The translations under genes and the position numbers were made by a program. A stretch of 64,000 nt of DNA, from the NCBI RefSeq assembly GCF_037392515.1, contig NC_090283.1, positions 25,064,249 to 25,128,248 of the forward strand. Direction: 5' to 3'. Position 1 is the first letter of the stretch, and the number at the start of each line of letters is the position of its first letter. The notes beneath the pieces are model-generated. The model saw only the letters and a list, made by a program, of their open reading frames with translations, searched no databases and had not been told where the DNA came from. The DNA is from Haliotis asinina (lineage: Eukaryota; Mollusca; Gastropoda; Lepetellida; Haliotidae). Shown here in pieces: positions 54,801 to 64,000 of the stretch.

Positions 54801-57800
54801 GTACAGTCAGTGTAAGCTATCTAAACCAGCACTCACAGGGTCTGAAGACATAATCCAGTTTAGACAACGGATTGTAGAGCTGATGATAAATGTACAAGTC
54901 AGGGACTGAGATTTTATGCTGGTGTTAACAACTTGCTGGATTGGACAGATGCTGGCTTTGTCAGCTTCCATTGTAGTCAAAACTTGCCGTTGTGAATAGA
55001 AGGCACTATTCAGTTTGATTCAGTTTCACAGTCATTTAAACACAACAGTTTCACACAATACTGATATCAAACACCTTTGCATTTGCAGATCACTACACAT
55101 GGTTTAGTGGAGGGTCCTCATTGAATCACAACACAAAAAGTAGGACTGGGAATGATTGGGAAAATGACATTAAAACAAAATAGGGTTTAAAATTATGCCT
55201 GAAACTCTCGTGTTATTCCTGACACTTTAGGACACTCACTGATACAATTGTCTGTGACCAAGATAGTACCTGCTACTGTTACCATTATACTGAACAGCAA
55301 AAGAAATGCAAGTTTCGAAAAAAAAATGAAATGCCATTTAAGTAAGTGTTCATATTTATGTTTTTGCAACTTTATGAGTTGCGTTTCTGTTGCTGTTCAG
55401 TATATATTCAGAGGACATCCTATTACAGATATTAAGAGGTTTGGGAGCTGTCATGAAGCTTGTATGTTTGTTTCAGAGCTGTCTTGCCTTGAAGCAATCT
55501 GTGGGTATCATAGGAGGCAAGCCAAATCATGCCCACTGGTTCATAGGATATCTGGGTAGGTGAACAGCTAGCGTCTGTAATGTCATTATCTTAATAGTGA
55601 TGATAATGATTTATTTATAAAGCACCTAATATCCACTGTAGAGTTCTCAGTGGCTCCGTGACAGTATCTGGATTGGAAAAAACTGGTATAACTTTTTGAG
55701 AAAGGCAGCCGTAAACAGATGGGTTTTTTTTGAAAATATGCAGAAAAGAAGCATTGGTAACAGATGTTGTTTGATGTATCTGAAATCTGAAAAGAACACA
55801 ATCTGTATAATTAGCAATGTCCAGGACTTTGAATGAAAATGAAGAATTTCTTGTCATGGACCAATGTTAACTTCATGGGTTTTTTCTATCCAAATATTGG
55901 CAATGGCAATTGGGATTGGCAATTTCATGAACTGTAACTGGTACATGTGTATTTATGCCTTCACCATATATGGCATTGGGCATATAGGGTTACCCTCTGT
56001 GTCCATCTGCATATCCTTCCGAATGAAACAGGGAATGGACTCTATCCACTTCTCCACAAAAAACGCTTTGAGGAATTCAGTGGACATTATCATACGCTTT
56101 CTGGGACTCTAATGGTGTGCATCTCATGTTTTGTTTTTGTATTGTATTGGGTTTTTCTTGTAGCTTTAGAGACATTTGAAATTAAAAGCATTTTGCAGAA
56201 TTTCTCTATGATGATAGTGTAATAGGGAACAAAGGGTGTGGTGTACATTATCAACTTCTCCTCAAAAACTAGCATATGGAATTCATGTAGATTAAACATG
56301 TGCAATAGGTCTCAAAATGTGTGCATCTCATACCTTATTCATCCAATTTCTTAATTTTGTCACTTTTACAGATGTTTGAACTTAGTTGAATTTGGTTCTG
56401 TTCATCCTGTTCATCACATACAGCAGGGAATGTTTCGTCCCACACAGCAGAGGATGTTTCATCCCATACAACAGGGATGTTTCGTCCCATACAGCAGGGG
56501 ATGTTTCGTCCCATACAGCAGGGGATGTTTCGTCCCACACAGCAGTGATCTTTCATCCCACACAACAGGGGATGTTTCGCCCCACACAGCAGGGAATGTT
56601 TCGTCCCACACAGCAGGGAATGTTTTGTCCCACACAGCAGGGGATGTTTCGTCCCACACAGCAGGGGATGTTTCGTCCCATACAGCAGTGATCTTTCGTC
56701 CCACACAGCAGGGGATGTTTCGTCCCACACAGCAGTGATCTTTCGTCCCACACAGCAGGGGATGTTTCGTCCCATACAGCAGTGATCTTTCGTCCCACAC
56801 AGCAGGGGATGTTTCGTCCCACACAGCAGTGATCTTTCGTCCCACACAGCAGGGGATGTTTCGTCCCATACAGCAGTGATCTTTCGTCCCACACAACAGG
56901 GGATGTTTCGTCCCACACAGCAGTGATCTTTCGTCCCACACAGCAGGGGATGTTTCGTCCCACACAGCAGGGGATGTTTCGTCCCATACAGCAGGGGATG
57001 TTTCGTCCCACACAGCAGTGATCTTTCATCCCACACAGCAGGGGATGTTTCGCCCCACACAGCAGGGAATGTTTCGTCCCACACAGCAGGGAATGTTTTG
57101 TCCCACACAGCAGGGGATGTTTCGTCCCACACAGCAGGGGATGTTTCGTCCCATACAGCAGTGATCTTTCGTCCCACACAGCAGGGGATGTTTCGTCCCA
57201 CACAGCAGTGATCTTTTGTCCCACACAGCAGGGGATGTTTCGTCCCACACAGCAGTGATCTTTCGTCCCACACAGCAGGGGATGTTTCGTCCCATACAGC
57301 AGTGATCTTTCGTCCCACACAGCAGGGGATGTTTCGTCCCATACAGCAGTGATCTTTCGTCCCACACAACAGGGGATGTTTCGTCCCACACAGCAGTGAT
57401 CTTTCGTCCCATACAGCAGGGGATGTTTCGTCCCACACAGCAGGGCATGTTTCGTCCCACACAGCAGGGGATGTTTCGTCCCATACAGCAGGGGATGTAC
57501 TTTATCCACTTCCCCTTTTTTTGTGTTTAGAGATTTTGTGGAGATTATGTCAATCCACTCATCCACGAAAACTGCTCAACAAAATTGATTAAGCTTACAC
57601 ATGTGTTTCATTGGGACTCGAAAGATCATCATCTCATAGTTGCATAGATGTTTACTGATCATGTTTAGTAGAAATTAATGACACACTCACTGTAGGGAAC
57701 GCTTCCTACAGCAGTGCCATCAGTGTCCCTAGACACAATTTTGTCTTATTTAAATTTGAAATTGCACTTGATTATCTCCCTTGTTCCAGGGGAAGAGCTT

Positions 57801-59282
57801 GTGTATCTCGATCCCCACACAACACAACCCTACACTGACCTTGATCCCCGACTGGCCAACGATGAGTCATACCACTGCCCCTTCCCGAGTCGGATGAGAC
57901 TGAGTCAGCTTGACCCATCGGTTGCCGTGGTGAGTTTTATGTGAGCTGTTCCACAGCTCACCTGTTTCCATCCATAGCTTCTGCATGGAATACTGTCGAG
58001 TTTCATGTGAGACAGTGACAATCGATGTCATAAGGGGTTCCTTTCAAGAAGCAACCTTTACTAAAGTTAAACTTAACTCTCATTCTTTAACATTGCACTA
58101 AGGCTACCTTAATGACTTATGATCACCTTAGTGCTTTGGGAAAAGAGGCCTAGAACGGAGGTAGTTTATATCATTTTATGGATAAGTTTTGCCATGTCTG
58201 ATGAATATCACTCTCCAAAACTGTGTGGTATTACTGGTATATGTATTGCAATATTTTTTTCTGGTATTTTTTCTGAGTTAGGAACATATATGATGGTTTT
58301 TTTGTGATTATCTTAATGGATTAAATTAAAATCTTTGTAGACTATGATTCACAGCAAATGTGTTCGTTTTTCAGTGACCAAAATGGCATACTGTAATACT
58401 ATATATAAATGGTATTGAAAGGAAAATAGAATCCCTGACTATGCAACTTGACAATGCGATTGTTGTCATCAGAACAATAAATATATGTACAGGGACTTAT
58501 AATGTAAGAAATTGGAACCACATGTACAGTTAGTGTTATTCACTGCTAAACACTTAAACTACATGTTCCCAATATATTGCAATATGTGTACAAAACAGGT
58601 ATCTGAATTGCAATATTTTGCATGACCATTTATTTGCCAATACACAACCCTACTCAAACTAGAACAGTAAAGGATAAGATTTCTATTTGGCATGAGTGTT
58701 TGTTTTGATGTTTTCAAAGTTGTAGTCTGTACTGGTATGCTGTTTTCTCTGACAGGGTTTTTACTGTGGCACAGAGGAAGAGTTCACTGACCTGTGTCTG
58801 ACGTTCAACAAGTTCATCATAAAGGCCAGCAGGACACCTATGTTTGAATTGCACAAGGTCCGGCCTCTCCATTGGCCTCCACTAGACACACCACCACGCA
58901 ACAGGACAACATCAAACTCAGGTTGGCAGGACTTCATGTCTGTGTTTGTGTAAGGGCTTGTGTCAGGGTTTTGTTTGGTCAGTGTCAGGACGTTTGTCAG
59001 GGGTTATGTCTGGGTTATGTTGTCTTGTGTCAGGTTGTGTCTGATGTCTGGGTTATGTTGTCTCGTGTCTGGGTTTGTGTCTGATGTCTGGGTTATGTTG
59101 TCTTGTGTCAGGGTTTGTGTCTGATGTTGTCTCTGACAACAGACTGGGTAATTCTGACAACATACAAGGTGATTCTAACAGCTCACACTACTGTCTGTAT
59201 CTATTCCCCAGATTTCACAGTACTGGACAGTGCAGAAGGAGGGACCAAGTTCGACAGTGAAGAAGAATTTGAAATTTTATAG
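42837..59282 (+). CDS. ATG4: ATG4 autophagy cysteine protease (ATG4A/B type), twelve exons
   Basis: Exons: 42837-42849, 45594-45692, 47380-47451, 48677-48775, 50552-50650, 51683-51755, 52872-52951, 54099-54403, 55477-55555, 57790-57929, 58756-58921, 59212-59282; 431 aa, all phases match. It processes pro-Atg8 (LC3/GABARAP) at the C-terminal Gly and delipidates it. GWGCMLRCGQ holds Cys74, the same number as human ATG4B; YLDPHTTQP gives Asp314 and His316. Other marks: RLWFTYRKNF, GQWFGPNTIAQVLK, WSSLVIHVAMDNTV, LIIPLRLGLTDINPVYFESL and GIIGGKPNHAHWFIGY. The C-terminus EEEFEIL is the LIR-like motif of ATG4A/B. Residues about 185-250 are a Ser/Arg-rich insert. The first ATG has an in-frame stop 15 bp upstream; the 13-nt first exon is inferred from phase. 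The exon 11 donor (GTTGGC) is weak but keeps the conserved end in frame. Confidence 0.95.
42850..45593 (+). other. ATG4 intron 1
   Basis: GTAAGT donor and TTTTTTGCAG acceptor. Two neighbouring open frames (43043-43432, 43429-43701) have no recognisable domain. A palindromic MITE lies at 44939-45036. Confidence 0.7.
44939..45036. repeat. Palindromic MITE (family P1) in ATG4 intron 1
   Basis: GGGCCTATATTTTCAAAGCT and AGCTTTGAAAATCTAGGCCT form the arms, with TCTTAGCGCTAGATAGTCAT inside. Confidence 0.85.
45668..46556 (+). repeat. 46-bp minisatellite starting at the ATG4 exon 2 donor
   Basis: About 19 units of 46 bp. The first unit contains the last 25 nt of exon 2 and the exon's donor; 20 of those 25 nt match the array unit (GGGGAGTAGTATAGTACACTG + TATG). 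Left half (to about 46200) alternates two variants as 92-bp dimers; right half has seven near-identical units, each with GTAGGT at 46245, 46291, 46337, 46383, 46429, 46475 and 46521. Because 46 is not a multiple of three, long stop-free frames arise on the minus strand. Confidence 0.9.
47596..47790. repeat. 27-bp minisatellite in ATG4 intron 3
   Basis: About seven units of AATAACTGGATTGTCTGGTC + ACATATC. A 20-bp direct repeat (GTGACTGAAAAGATACATC) lies just before it at about 47519-47560. Confidence 0.9.
48342..48659 (+). repeat. SINE-A copy at the ATG4 exon 4 acceptor
   Basis: A full copy with a long ACTC/CTCT tail ends 17 bp before exon 4. CTCTGTTGTGTGTG occurs at about 48325-48340 and again at 48660-48673, where it forms the acceptor tract (TGTGTGTGCAG) of exon 4. 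The duplication therefore copied the acceptor. Confidence 0.93.
49402..49548 (+). repeat. Repeat family F copy in ATG4 intron 4
   Basis: GGCACTCATGTCACTGCGAG, CCCAACTTGAAGCACTTCAC, GTGTACCCCACCTGCCTGC and CACTACCATCGCATGCATTG are shared with 34090-34265. Confidence 0.7.
50686..50840 (+). repeat. SINE-B copy in ATG4 intron 5
   Basis: GAGGGGTAACCTGGTATAAC, GGGTTTGATTCGCC, GTGTGAAGCCCTGGTTTGGA, ATATTGCTGGCATATTGATA. It starts 36 bp after the exon 5 donor. Confidence 0.85.
50841..50946 (+). repeat. SINE-B fragment directly after the previous copy
   Basis: GCTTGCTCGTCACACAGGAG, CTGGGTTTGATTCTCCACAT and ATTCACTCACTC; the middle is deleted. Head-to-tail with the copy before it. Confidence 0.75.
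51897..52052 (+). repeat. SINE-B copy in ATG4 intron 6
   Basis: GTGTAGCCTTGTGCTTAAAG, TTGGGTTTCAAATCTCC, ATGCCCATTTCTGGTGTCCC, ATTGCTGGAATACTGAGG, CTCACCTCACTC. Confidence 0.85.
52060..52870 (+). other. ATG4 intron 6, repeat-free part
   Basis: AT-rich; no further feature seen before exon 7. Confidence 0.5.
53483..53606 (+). repeat. SINE-A 3' fragment, degraded
   Basis: TACTGACTTGATTGATAGAT, TGCTCATGATGTCAATCACT, ACTGGAATAATGCTGAGTGA. In ATG4 intron 7. Confidence 0.7.
53731..53748. repeat. (TA)n microsatellite
   Basis: A run of about nine TA units after a T-rich stretch, in ATG4 intron 7. Confidence 0.8.
53837..53943. repeat. Palindromic MITE (family P2)
   Basis: CTTATTCTTGAAACGTTCAT and GTTCGTAGGGCTACGAACGT + TTGAGAATAG form the arms. 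The second copy is at 63144-63259. Confidence 0.8.
54667..54748 (+). repeat. SINE-A 3' end fragment
   Basis: TCCAGACTCATTGATTTAGA, TAAGCTGGAAAATTGCAGCA, TAAAACTAAACTCACTCACT. In ATG4 intron 8. Confidence 0.75.
55556..56400 (+). other. ATG4 intron 9, first part
   Basis: Contains TTATTTATAAAGCACCTAAT at about 55608, a word resembling the conserved end of some old animal SINEs. I cannot define element borders. No coding exon recognised. Confidence 0.4.
56402..57496. repeat. 23/24-bp minisatellite in ATG4 intron 9
   Basis: About 46 units built from two types: a 24-bp GGGGATGTTTCGTCCCACAC + AGCA and a 23-bp GTGATCTTTCGTCCCACACA + GCA. They often alternate as 47-bp dimers. A longer block (about 56550-56690) recurs at about 57025-57170, showing larger-scale duplication. 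All minus-strand frames stay open for long distances. Confidence 0.93.
59007..59126 (+). repeat. 40-bp tandem repeat in ATG4 intron 11
   Basis: Three units of GTCTGGGTTATGTTGTCTYG + TGTCNGGGTTTGTGTCTGAT, starting about 85 bp after the exon 11 donor. Confidence 0.85.
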
Positions 59283-60074
59283 GGACGTTTTATCTTCAAG
59301 AAAACAAAGTATTTTATGGAGAATCTTTATGTTGAATATTTTAAGTGGCACCATTGTTACATAAACCTTTTATTATTGCATGCAATGCAAAAACAGCCAA
59401 ATATTCACTGCAGATGGAAGAATATAAAATAATGTAGGAGGCACCTGTACATGAGACAGACAAGTTGCAGGACGCTATGAGAAATAGGAATGTCATCACA
59501 AATGTTTTAAGTTGTGTTTCACTTGACTTCTTAAATGTTGAAACATTAAGTTCTGATATTACTGTATTTCCTCTAATAAGCACCAGGAATTTTTTATATA
59601 TATTTTCCATTGTTCCAAAAATGGATTTATTCAGAAAAGGTCCCTAACTTTGACGTAACACTGCCTGACAATTAATTACACTCAAGAAGCAAAATAAGTA
59701 CCAGGTCACTTATAAGCTCTGATTCTGGAAGTTCGTTGAACATTAAGCATGGGTGCGTTTTATAGAGGAAGTATGGTATTTTCAAAGCTTAATGCTACTG
59801 GTCCAGAGGGAACATTATGTTTTAGTCATCAAAGGGTATTCAGTGAATAGCCATGCTGCAACAATAGTGGCTCCATTCAGTGCCTCGTCTTTGTGTTCAT
59901 TGAGAAACAGTGCTGACAGTTAGGAACAATGGATGTGATGTGATTCTTCCTCAACAAAGCTGTGGTTGTGAGTAGATTATCAATATGGAGATATTTACAC
60001 TTGATAATGAAGAATCCACAGTACATTTATCAAGATATATCATTATATGACAGCGAGCTTCTAACATGACTCTG

Positions 60075-60280
60075 CGGTGGGGTAGCCTTGTGGTTAAACA
60101 GTTGACTCACTATGCCAAAGATCCAGGTCTCAATACCCATGTGGGTACAATATCTGAAACCTGTGCAGAAGGCCTGAGTTCAAGTCATCACAGGGTATAG
60201 TGTGTGGAGCCACTTATGGTACTCCCCACCATAATATTGCTGGAATATTGCTAAAAGAGATATTAAACCCAACTCACTCT
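60075..60280 (+). repeat. SINE-B copy in the ATG4 3' flank
   Basis: GGTGGGGTAGCCTTGTGGTT, two B-box-like parts (CCAGGTCTCAATACCC; GAGTTCAAGTCATC), AATATTGCTGGAATATTGCT and AACTCACTC. The doubled middle suggests a partial duplication. Confidence 0.85.
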
Positions 60281-60439
60281 AGCTTGGCTAACGTTTGCTG
60301 AAGAGGTAATGAAGCAGATTTGAGTGTTCTTTGAAAGGCAACTGGTTACAAGAGTTCTATTCAGAAAGTGATGTTAACAGCCATATTCTGTCAAGGCAAT
60401 AGTCTAGTAGATATTATCATTATTAGATTCATTTTGGGT

Positions 60440-60475
60440 TTGTTTTTTTTTCTTTTCTTTTTTTTTTTTTTTTAA
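60440..60475. repeat. T-rich run
   Basis: About 35 bp of almost pure T on the plus strand with two C interruptions; it could be a decayed poly(A) of a minus-strand insertion. Confidence 0.6.
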
Positions 60476-60769
60476 TTAAGACCTGCAGAGAGAATGGTAG
60501 CAAGCCCTGGGTGGGTTTGTGTGTTAAGTTATTTATCCTGATTATATTTGTTGAATTATTAGTTGATTACTTTTGTTAGATATTTCATTTTATGAACCTT
60601 GCATACAAGACCATTTTAGGTAACAGTGGTTGAAGTTTATTATTGTTTCCTTTTATGGGTAGATAAAGATGCAGTTGATTTACTTACAATAGTGTACTGA
60701 GAGTTTTCACAGATGTGTGTTGATGGCATTTGAGATCATATAAACTCTGACGGATTCGTAATATTCAAG

Positions 60770-60925
60770 AGGCGATGGGGTAGCCAAGTGATTAAGGTGC
60801 TTGCTTGACATGCCAAAGGACTGGGTTCGATTCACAAATGGGTACAGTGTGTGAAGCCCATTTCTGGTGTCCACTCTGTGATATTGCTGGAATATTGCAA
60901 AAAGTAGCATAAAACCTTACTACTC
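60770..60925 (+). repeat. SINE-B copy
   Basis: GATGGGGTAGCCAAGTGATT, CTGGGTTCGATTCAC, GTGTGAAGCCCATTTCTGGT, ATATTGCTGGAATATTGCAA. Both promoter boxes are well preserved; the tail is lost. Confidence 0.9.
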
Positions 60926-61133
60926 CTAATATTTAATGACAACTGTGAATATAAAACCACTCAAAATCAGCTGATTTTATGACTGATCTCTTAATATCTT
61001 CCAAAATCATGCAGGTATGTTATGCTACACTGCTCTGCTTATATTGTTGATATTAGTTTTAAACCCCAGGAAACACTGATGTCGGGTGTATGTCTAAATT
61101 TTGTCAAATATTTAATGATCACTCCCAAAGATC

Positions 61134-61230
61134 AGTGCACATGAAGTTGATCACTGGACTGTCCGATCCAGACTTGATAATTTACAAATCACTGCCATAT
61201 AGCTGGAATATTGCTGAGTGCTGCCTTAGA
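61134..61230 (+). repeat. SINE-A 3' fragment
   Basis: GTTGATCACTGGACTGTCCG to TGGAATATTGCTGAGTGC; the ACTC tail is missing. Confidence 0.8.
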
Positions 61231-61649
61231 CAACAAACAAGAACCCTACCAAAAGTTGAGTGGTGTAATTACCTACTAGTTGATTTCAAGGTCATGTGAG
61301 AGTTAGTAATCAGAAAACTTCAGAAAAGAAATGAAGCTAGGATGGGGAACGAGTTATGGGTATTTATCACGACAGAATGTAGATACACTGGATAATACTG
61401 AATGAAAACTGCTAACATGTCAATATATGCCATCATGTGGTAACAAGTGTATTATAACTGCTAGTCACATTTGTCATTGGTTTTTCATTTTGTAAGTATA
61501 TCATACATTTATTTTGCTGTTAGCTGCAAAGTCATCCCATTGTACTGCTCTACTTCTGAATCTGACATCAGCTTGCTGATAACTGCTAGAAATCACTTCC
61601 TGACGTTTCGGTGGCTTGTAAACAACCTGTGGAATTTGTGGAATCCATG

Positions 61650-61970
61650 CTTGTCTCAAGAGACTACCAAAGGGATCAGGACCTGGATTTTTGAAGATGT
61701 CTTAACGCTAAGATAGTTGTACGTTAATGTTGATGGATGGCACTTATGACTATCTTAGCACCAAGAGAGTTTCGAAAATCTAGGCCCAGGTGATCAGGCT
61801 TGCTAACTTAGTTGACACATTTCATCATATCCCTATTGGGTAGATCCACTCACCTGCTGTTGATCACTGGATTGTCTGGTCCAGATTTAATCATTTACAG
61901 ACCACTGCCATGTAGCTGGAATATTGCTGAGTGTGGCGTAAAACAAAACTCACTCTCTTACTCACTCACT
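61650..61970 (+). repeat. SINE-A copy interrupted by a MITE
   Basis: CCATGCTTGTCTCAAGAGAC then GGGATC, interrupted at 61679-61787, resumes with GTGATCAGGCTTGCTAACTT and runs to AACTCACTCTCTTACTCACT. Confidence 0.82.
61679..61787. repeat. Palindromic MITE (family P1) nested in a SINE-A
   Basis: GGACCTGGATTTTTGAAGAT and GAGTTTCGAAAATCTAGGCC are the arms; GACTATCTTAGCACC matches the other P1 copies. Confidence 0.85.
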
Positions 61971-63143
61971 ATGCCCTGTCCCTTTCAAGTTAAGTGAACA
62001 CATGAGCCAATATAATTGATATATACCTCTCAGTGTGAAGATTTTCTCAGAAGCAGATCCTATCAGATGAACAGTGGAGGGACTTTGGAAATCTGTCAGA
62101 AAGGCGTGAAATTTCACACCAGTATTTCAACTGCACCAATATTTACCTTCAGTGTTGGTTTGCTTGTGACTGAAATCAGGATAAGTCACCAAATTTGGTT
62201 CAGGAAACTGAAATGTGAGTTCATGATTCAGTAAGATCAGGTGGTCAGGTTTTTCTGAGGGAAGATATAACTGCTGGGAAGCTCTGTTGGTGGTTTCATA
62301 GATTTTCACCCAAAGAGGCATCGTAACAGTGAAACATCTTGATTAGCACGTGACATCTAGGCACAAGCCACTGAAACCTTGAGAGTGAGTGAGTGGTTAT
62401 CGGTTAGGTCCAATTTTATCAATCTCCTATCACTATCAAACCACGAACTCTCTCTGTCATATTCCTAATGTGAATCTGTCATATTGCAGTAGATATATAT
62501 GTCTTCTGTACAAAGAATGTGTTCAAAGGGCTTCGCATATTTTGATGTCATATTTGTAAATAAGCATGTTAGTGATGAATGTACATAGGAAGTAGAATAT
62601 CAGTAGACTGCAATCAGCTGAATTCATTAAGTGAAAACTGCAAGACACATTTGCAACCTCCAAAAGAATGTTTATGTGGGTTTCAAAAGTTTTGCTGATA
62701 GATAAAAAATGAAAGAATGGATTTTAGGCATGGGAAAGTATTGCCAAGGTGTAATGTTCAATACACGATTGTGCACTTGTTTAGTTATGAACCAACATGT
62801 GTCTCCTTACAAATTGTGGTCATCTTACATTTCTTCATTCTCTCACTGACTGGTTCCTCATCATAAATATCTCAAACTACAGTCAAACTCCAATATCTCG
62901 AACTCAGTTGGGACTAATTCTCTGTTGTTTCAAACTAATCTCTGTCCTGCTGGTTTCCTTATATTTATCATTATTTCTATTCTGACGGATGTGTGGAACT
63001 CTTGGATTCGTCACACTGTTTCCTTGGTTCAGACAAGTTTGATACAACAGGGTTTGAGTCTGTTTGCTGACATGATGCTTGAACTACACTGTGATGGAGT
63101 GAGTCAGACTAAGATGAAACTAACCATGGTTATTGATGCAGGC
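61971..63143. other. Stretch without recognised gene
   Basis: Short frames only; no splice-bounded coding segment or repeat family recognised. Confidence 0.5.
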
Positions 63144-63259
63144 TTGCTATTCTCGAAACGTTTGTAGCCCTATGAACTTCTTAAGCCCATTTTTAACACA
63201 TTGGCTACGATCAAAGTTAAGAATTCTTAGGGCTACAAACGTTTCGAGAATAAGGGCCC
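63144..63259. repeat. Palindromic MITE (family P2)
   Basis: TATTCTCGAAACGTTTGTAG and CTACAAACGTTTCGAGAATA are perfect 20-bp inverted ends (the shorter family copy is at 53837-53943). Confidence 0.88.
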
Positions 63260-64000
63260 AGGTTCTTTAGTGTTCAAAGAACTCTGACTTGATGGTATTG
63301 AGATACTTGAGGCAGATCCAGAAAATGGTCTTATCACCAAATCTACAGGATTGAATGTCCATTAGGGCTGGGACAGGTCTAAATTTTCTACCCTTGTACA
63401 CCATTTCCAACGACCCTCTACCCTGTTATGTTAATACCGGACATCAAATTGGAAAGAAATGGCAATGTATTCTTCAGCTTGGAAGCTAAAATTTTGTGTT
63501 TTTCAATATCTTAATGAAGTATAATATTCAGATGAGGTAACTGTAAATTATGTCTTAATTTTCCACAAAGACATTGCAGCCTTGAATAATATGAATAACA
63601 TATTACATTGTTTAATCTATTAAGTCAAATGATCGTAACGACCTGGTTATTGGGAGGGGTACCCAGGGCCAACTCATTACCCACCACTCCCGGGTATTTG
63701 GGTTACCCTTCCCAGCCCTGATGTCTATACTAGGTATAACATGATCTATGTGTATTGCTTTGACCTTCTGTAAGTCTGTTTTGATAGGTAAACATTAGGA
63801 ACATTGTTCGACACAAAGATTGTAGTGATGATTCATTTTGAGGAGCAGTTGCAATTAGAAAATCAAACAGCTCCTTTTTAACTTAAAAGAGTTGCAGCTT
63901 CATATAATAGTTGTTCCTTCTATTTCTTAAAAGCAATTCCAGTATACAGTCTATGATGTCTTTACAGAAGCATTGACTGTTGCCTCAATCTCTCATCCAG
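63260..64000. other. Stretch without recognised gene
   Basis: No coding region recognised. AAATTTTCTACCC and GGGTACCCAGGGCC-type words near 63395 and 63655 hint at a decayed inverted repeat (GGGCTGGGACAGG near 63366; CCTTCCCAGCCCTG near 63708). Confidence 0.4.

Noticed and set aside
55590-55860. Old SINE or LINE 3' end with TTATTTATAAAGCACCTAAT
   Set aside because: Only one copy in the window and no borders or coding pattern that I can name.
56402-57496. CRISPR-like regular array
   Set aside because: Units are contiguous with no unique spacers, in a eukaryotic intron.
56335-57566. Several minus-strand frames of up to 375 aa with DETSPAVWDERSLLCG repeats
   Set aside because: Frames of the 23/24-bp minisatellite in ATG4 intron 9, all phases open; no start context or signal.

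Overview
The window looks like a molluscan genome, most likely a vetigastropod such as abalone (Haliotis). The host genes have introns and resemble metazoan families. The space between them is packed with interspersed elements whose 3' ends read ...GGCGTAAAACTAAACTCACTCACTC, a repeat type I remember from abalone sequence (memory, not checked).

Four host genes are supported. (1) A two-exon secreted C1q-domain gene at 12896-13862 (+). (2) An intronless-CDS RING/B-box (TRIM-type) gene at 25327-28377 (+), with a long acidic insert and an NHL-like C-terminus. (3) A five-exon nitrobindin (THAP4 haem-domain) gene on the minus strand, 37223 down to 29511. (4) A complete twelve-exon ATG4 autophagy protease gene at 42837-59282 (+), with catalytic Cys74, Asp314 and His316 and a C-terminal FEIL motif. 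All exon phases of (1), (3) and (4) agree. The TRIM and nitrobindin genes converge tail to tail, with poly(A) signals about 120 bp apart. Nitrobindin and ATG4 are transcribed away from each other.

Layout: 1-3456 is the 3' part of a nearly intact I-superfamily LINE (RT plus RNase H). It is inserted into a CR1-like LINE on the minus strand (about 3457-7410) whose ORF2 starts with a signal-like stretch and a 2A peptide (GDVETNPGP). A second, internally deleted CR1 copy follows (7790-9370). From 9.5 to 25 kb there are SINEs, a decayed second copy of the first LINE with a SINE nested in it, tRNA-Leu-like fold-back elements, and the C1q gene. From 25 to 37 kb lie the TRIM and nitrobindin genes. From 37.8 to 39.2 kb is an L1/Tx1-type LINE remnant. 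From 42.8 to 59.3 kb is ATG4, whose introns hold four minisatellites and several SINEs. From 59.3 to 64 kb are the ATG4 3' flank and more SINEs and MITEs.

The most interesting signals are: a 46-bp minisatellite in ATG4 intron 2 that appears to have grown from the exon 2/intron 2 donor junction, so the array repeats donor-like sites; a SINE inserted at the exon 4 splice acceptor of ATG4 whose target duplication copied the acceptor; a 3' tail shared by the resident LINE and two unrelated-headed SINE families; a 2A-bearing LINE; and a tRNA-Leu-like module enclosed by inverted repeats.
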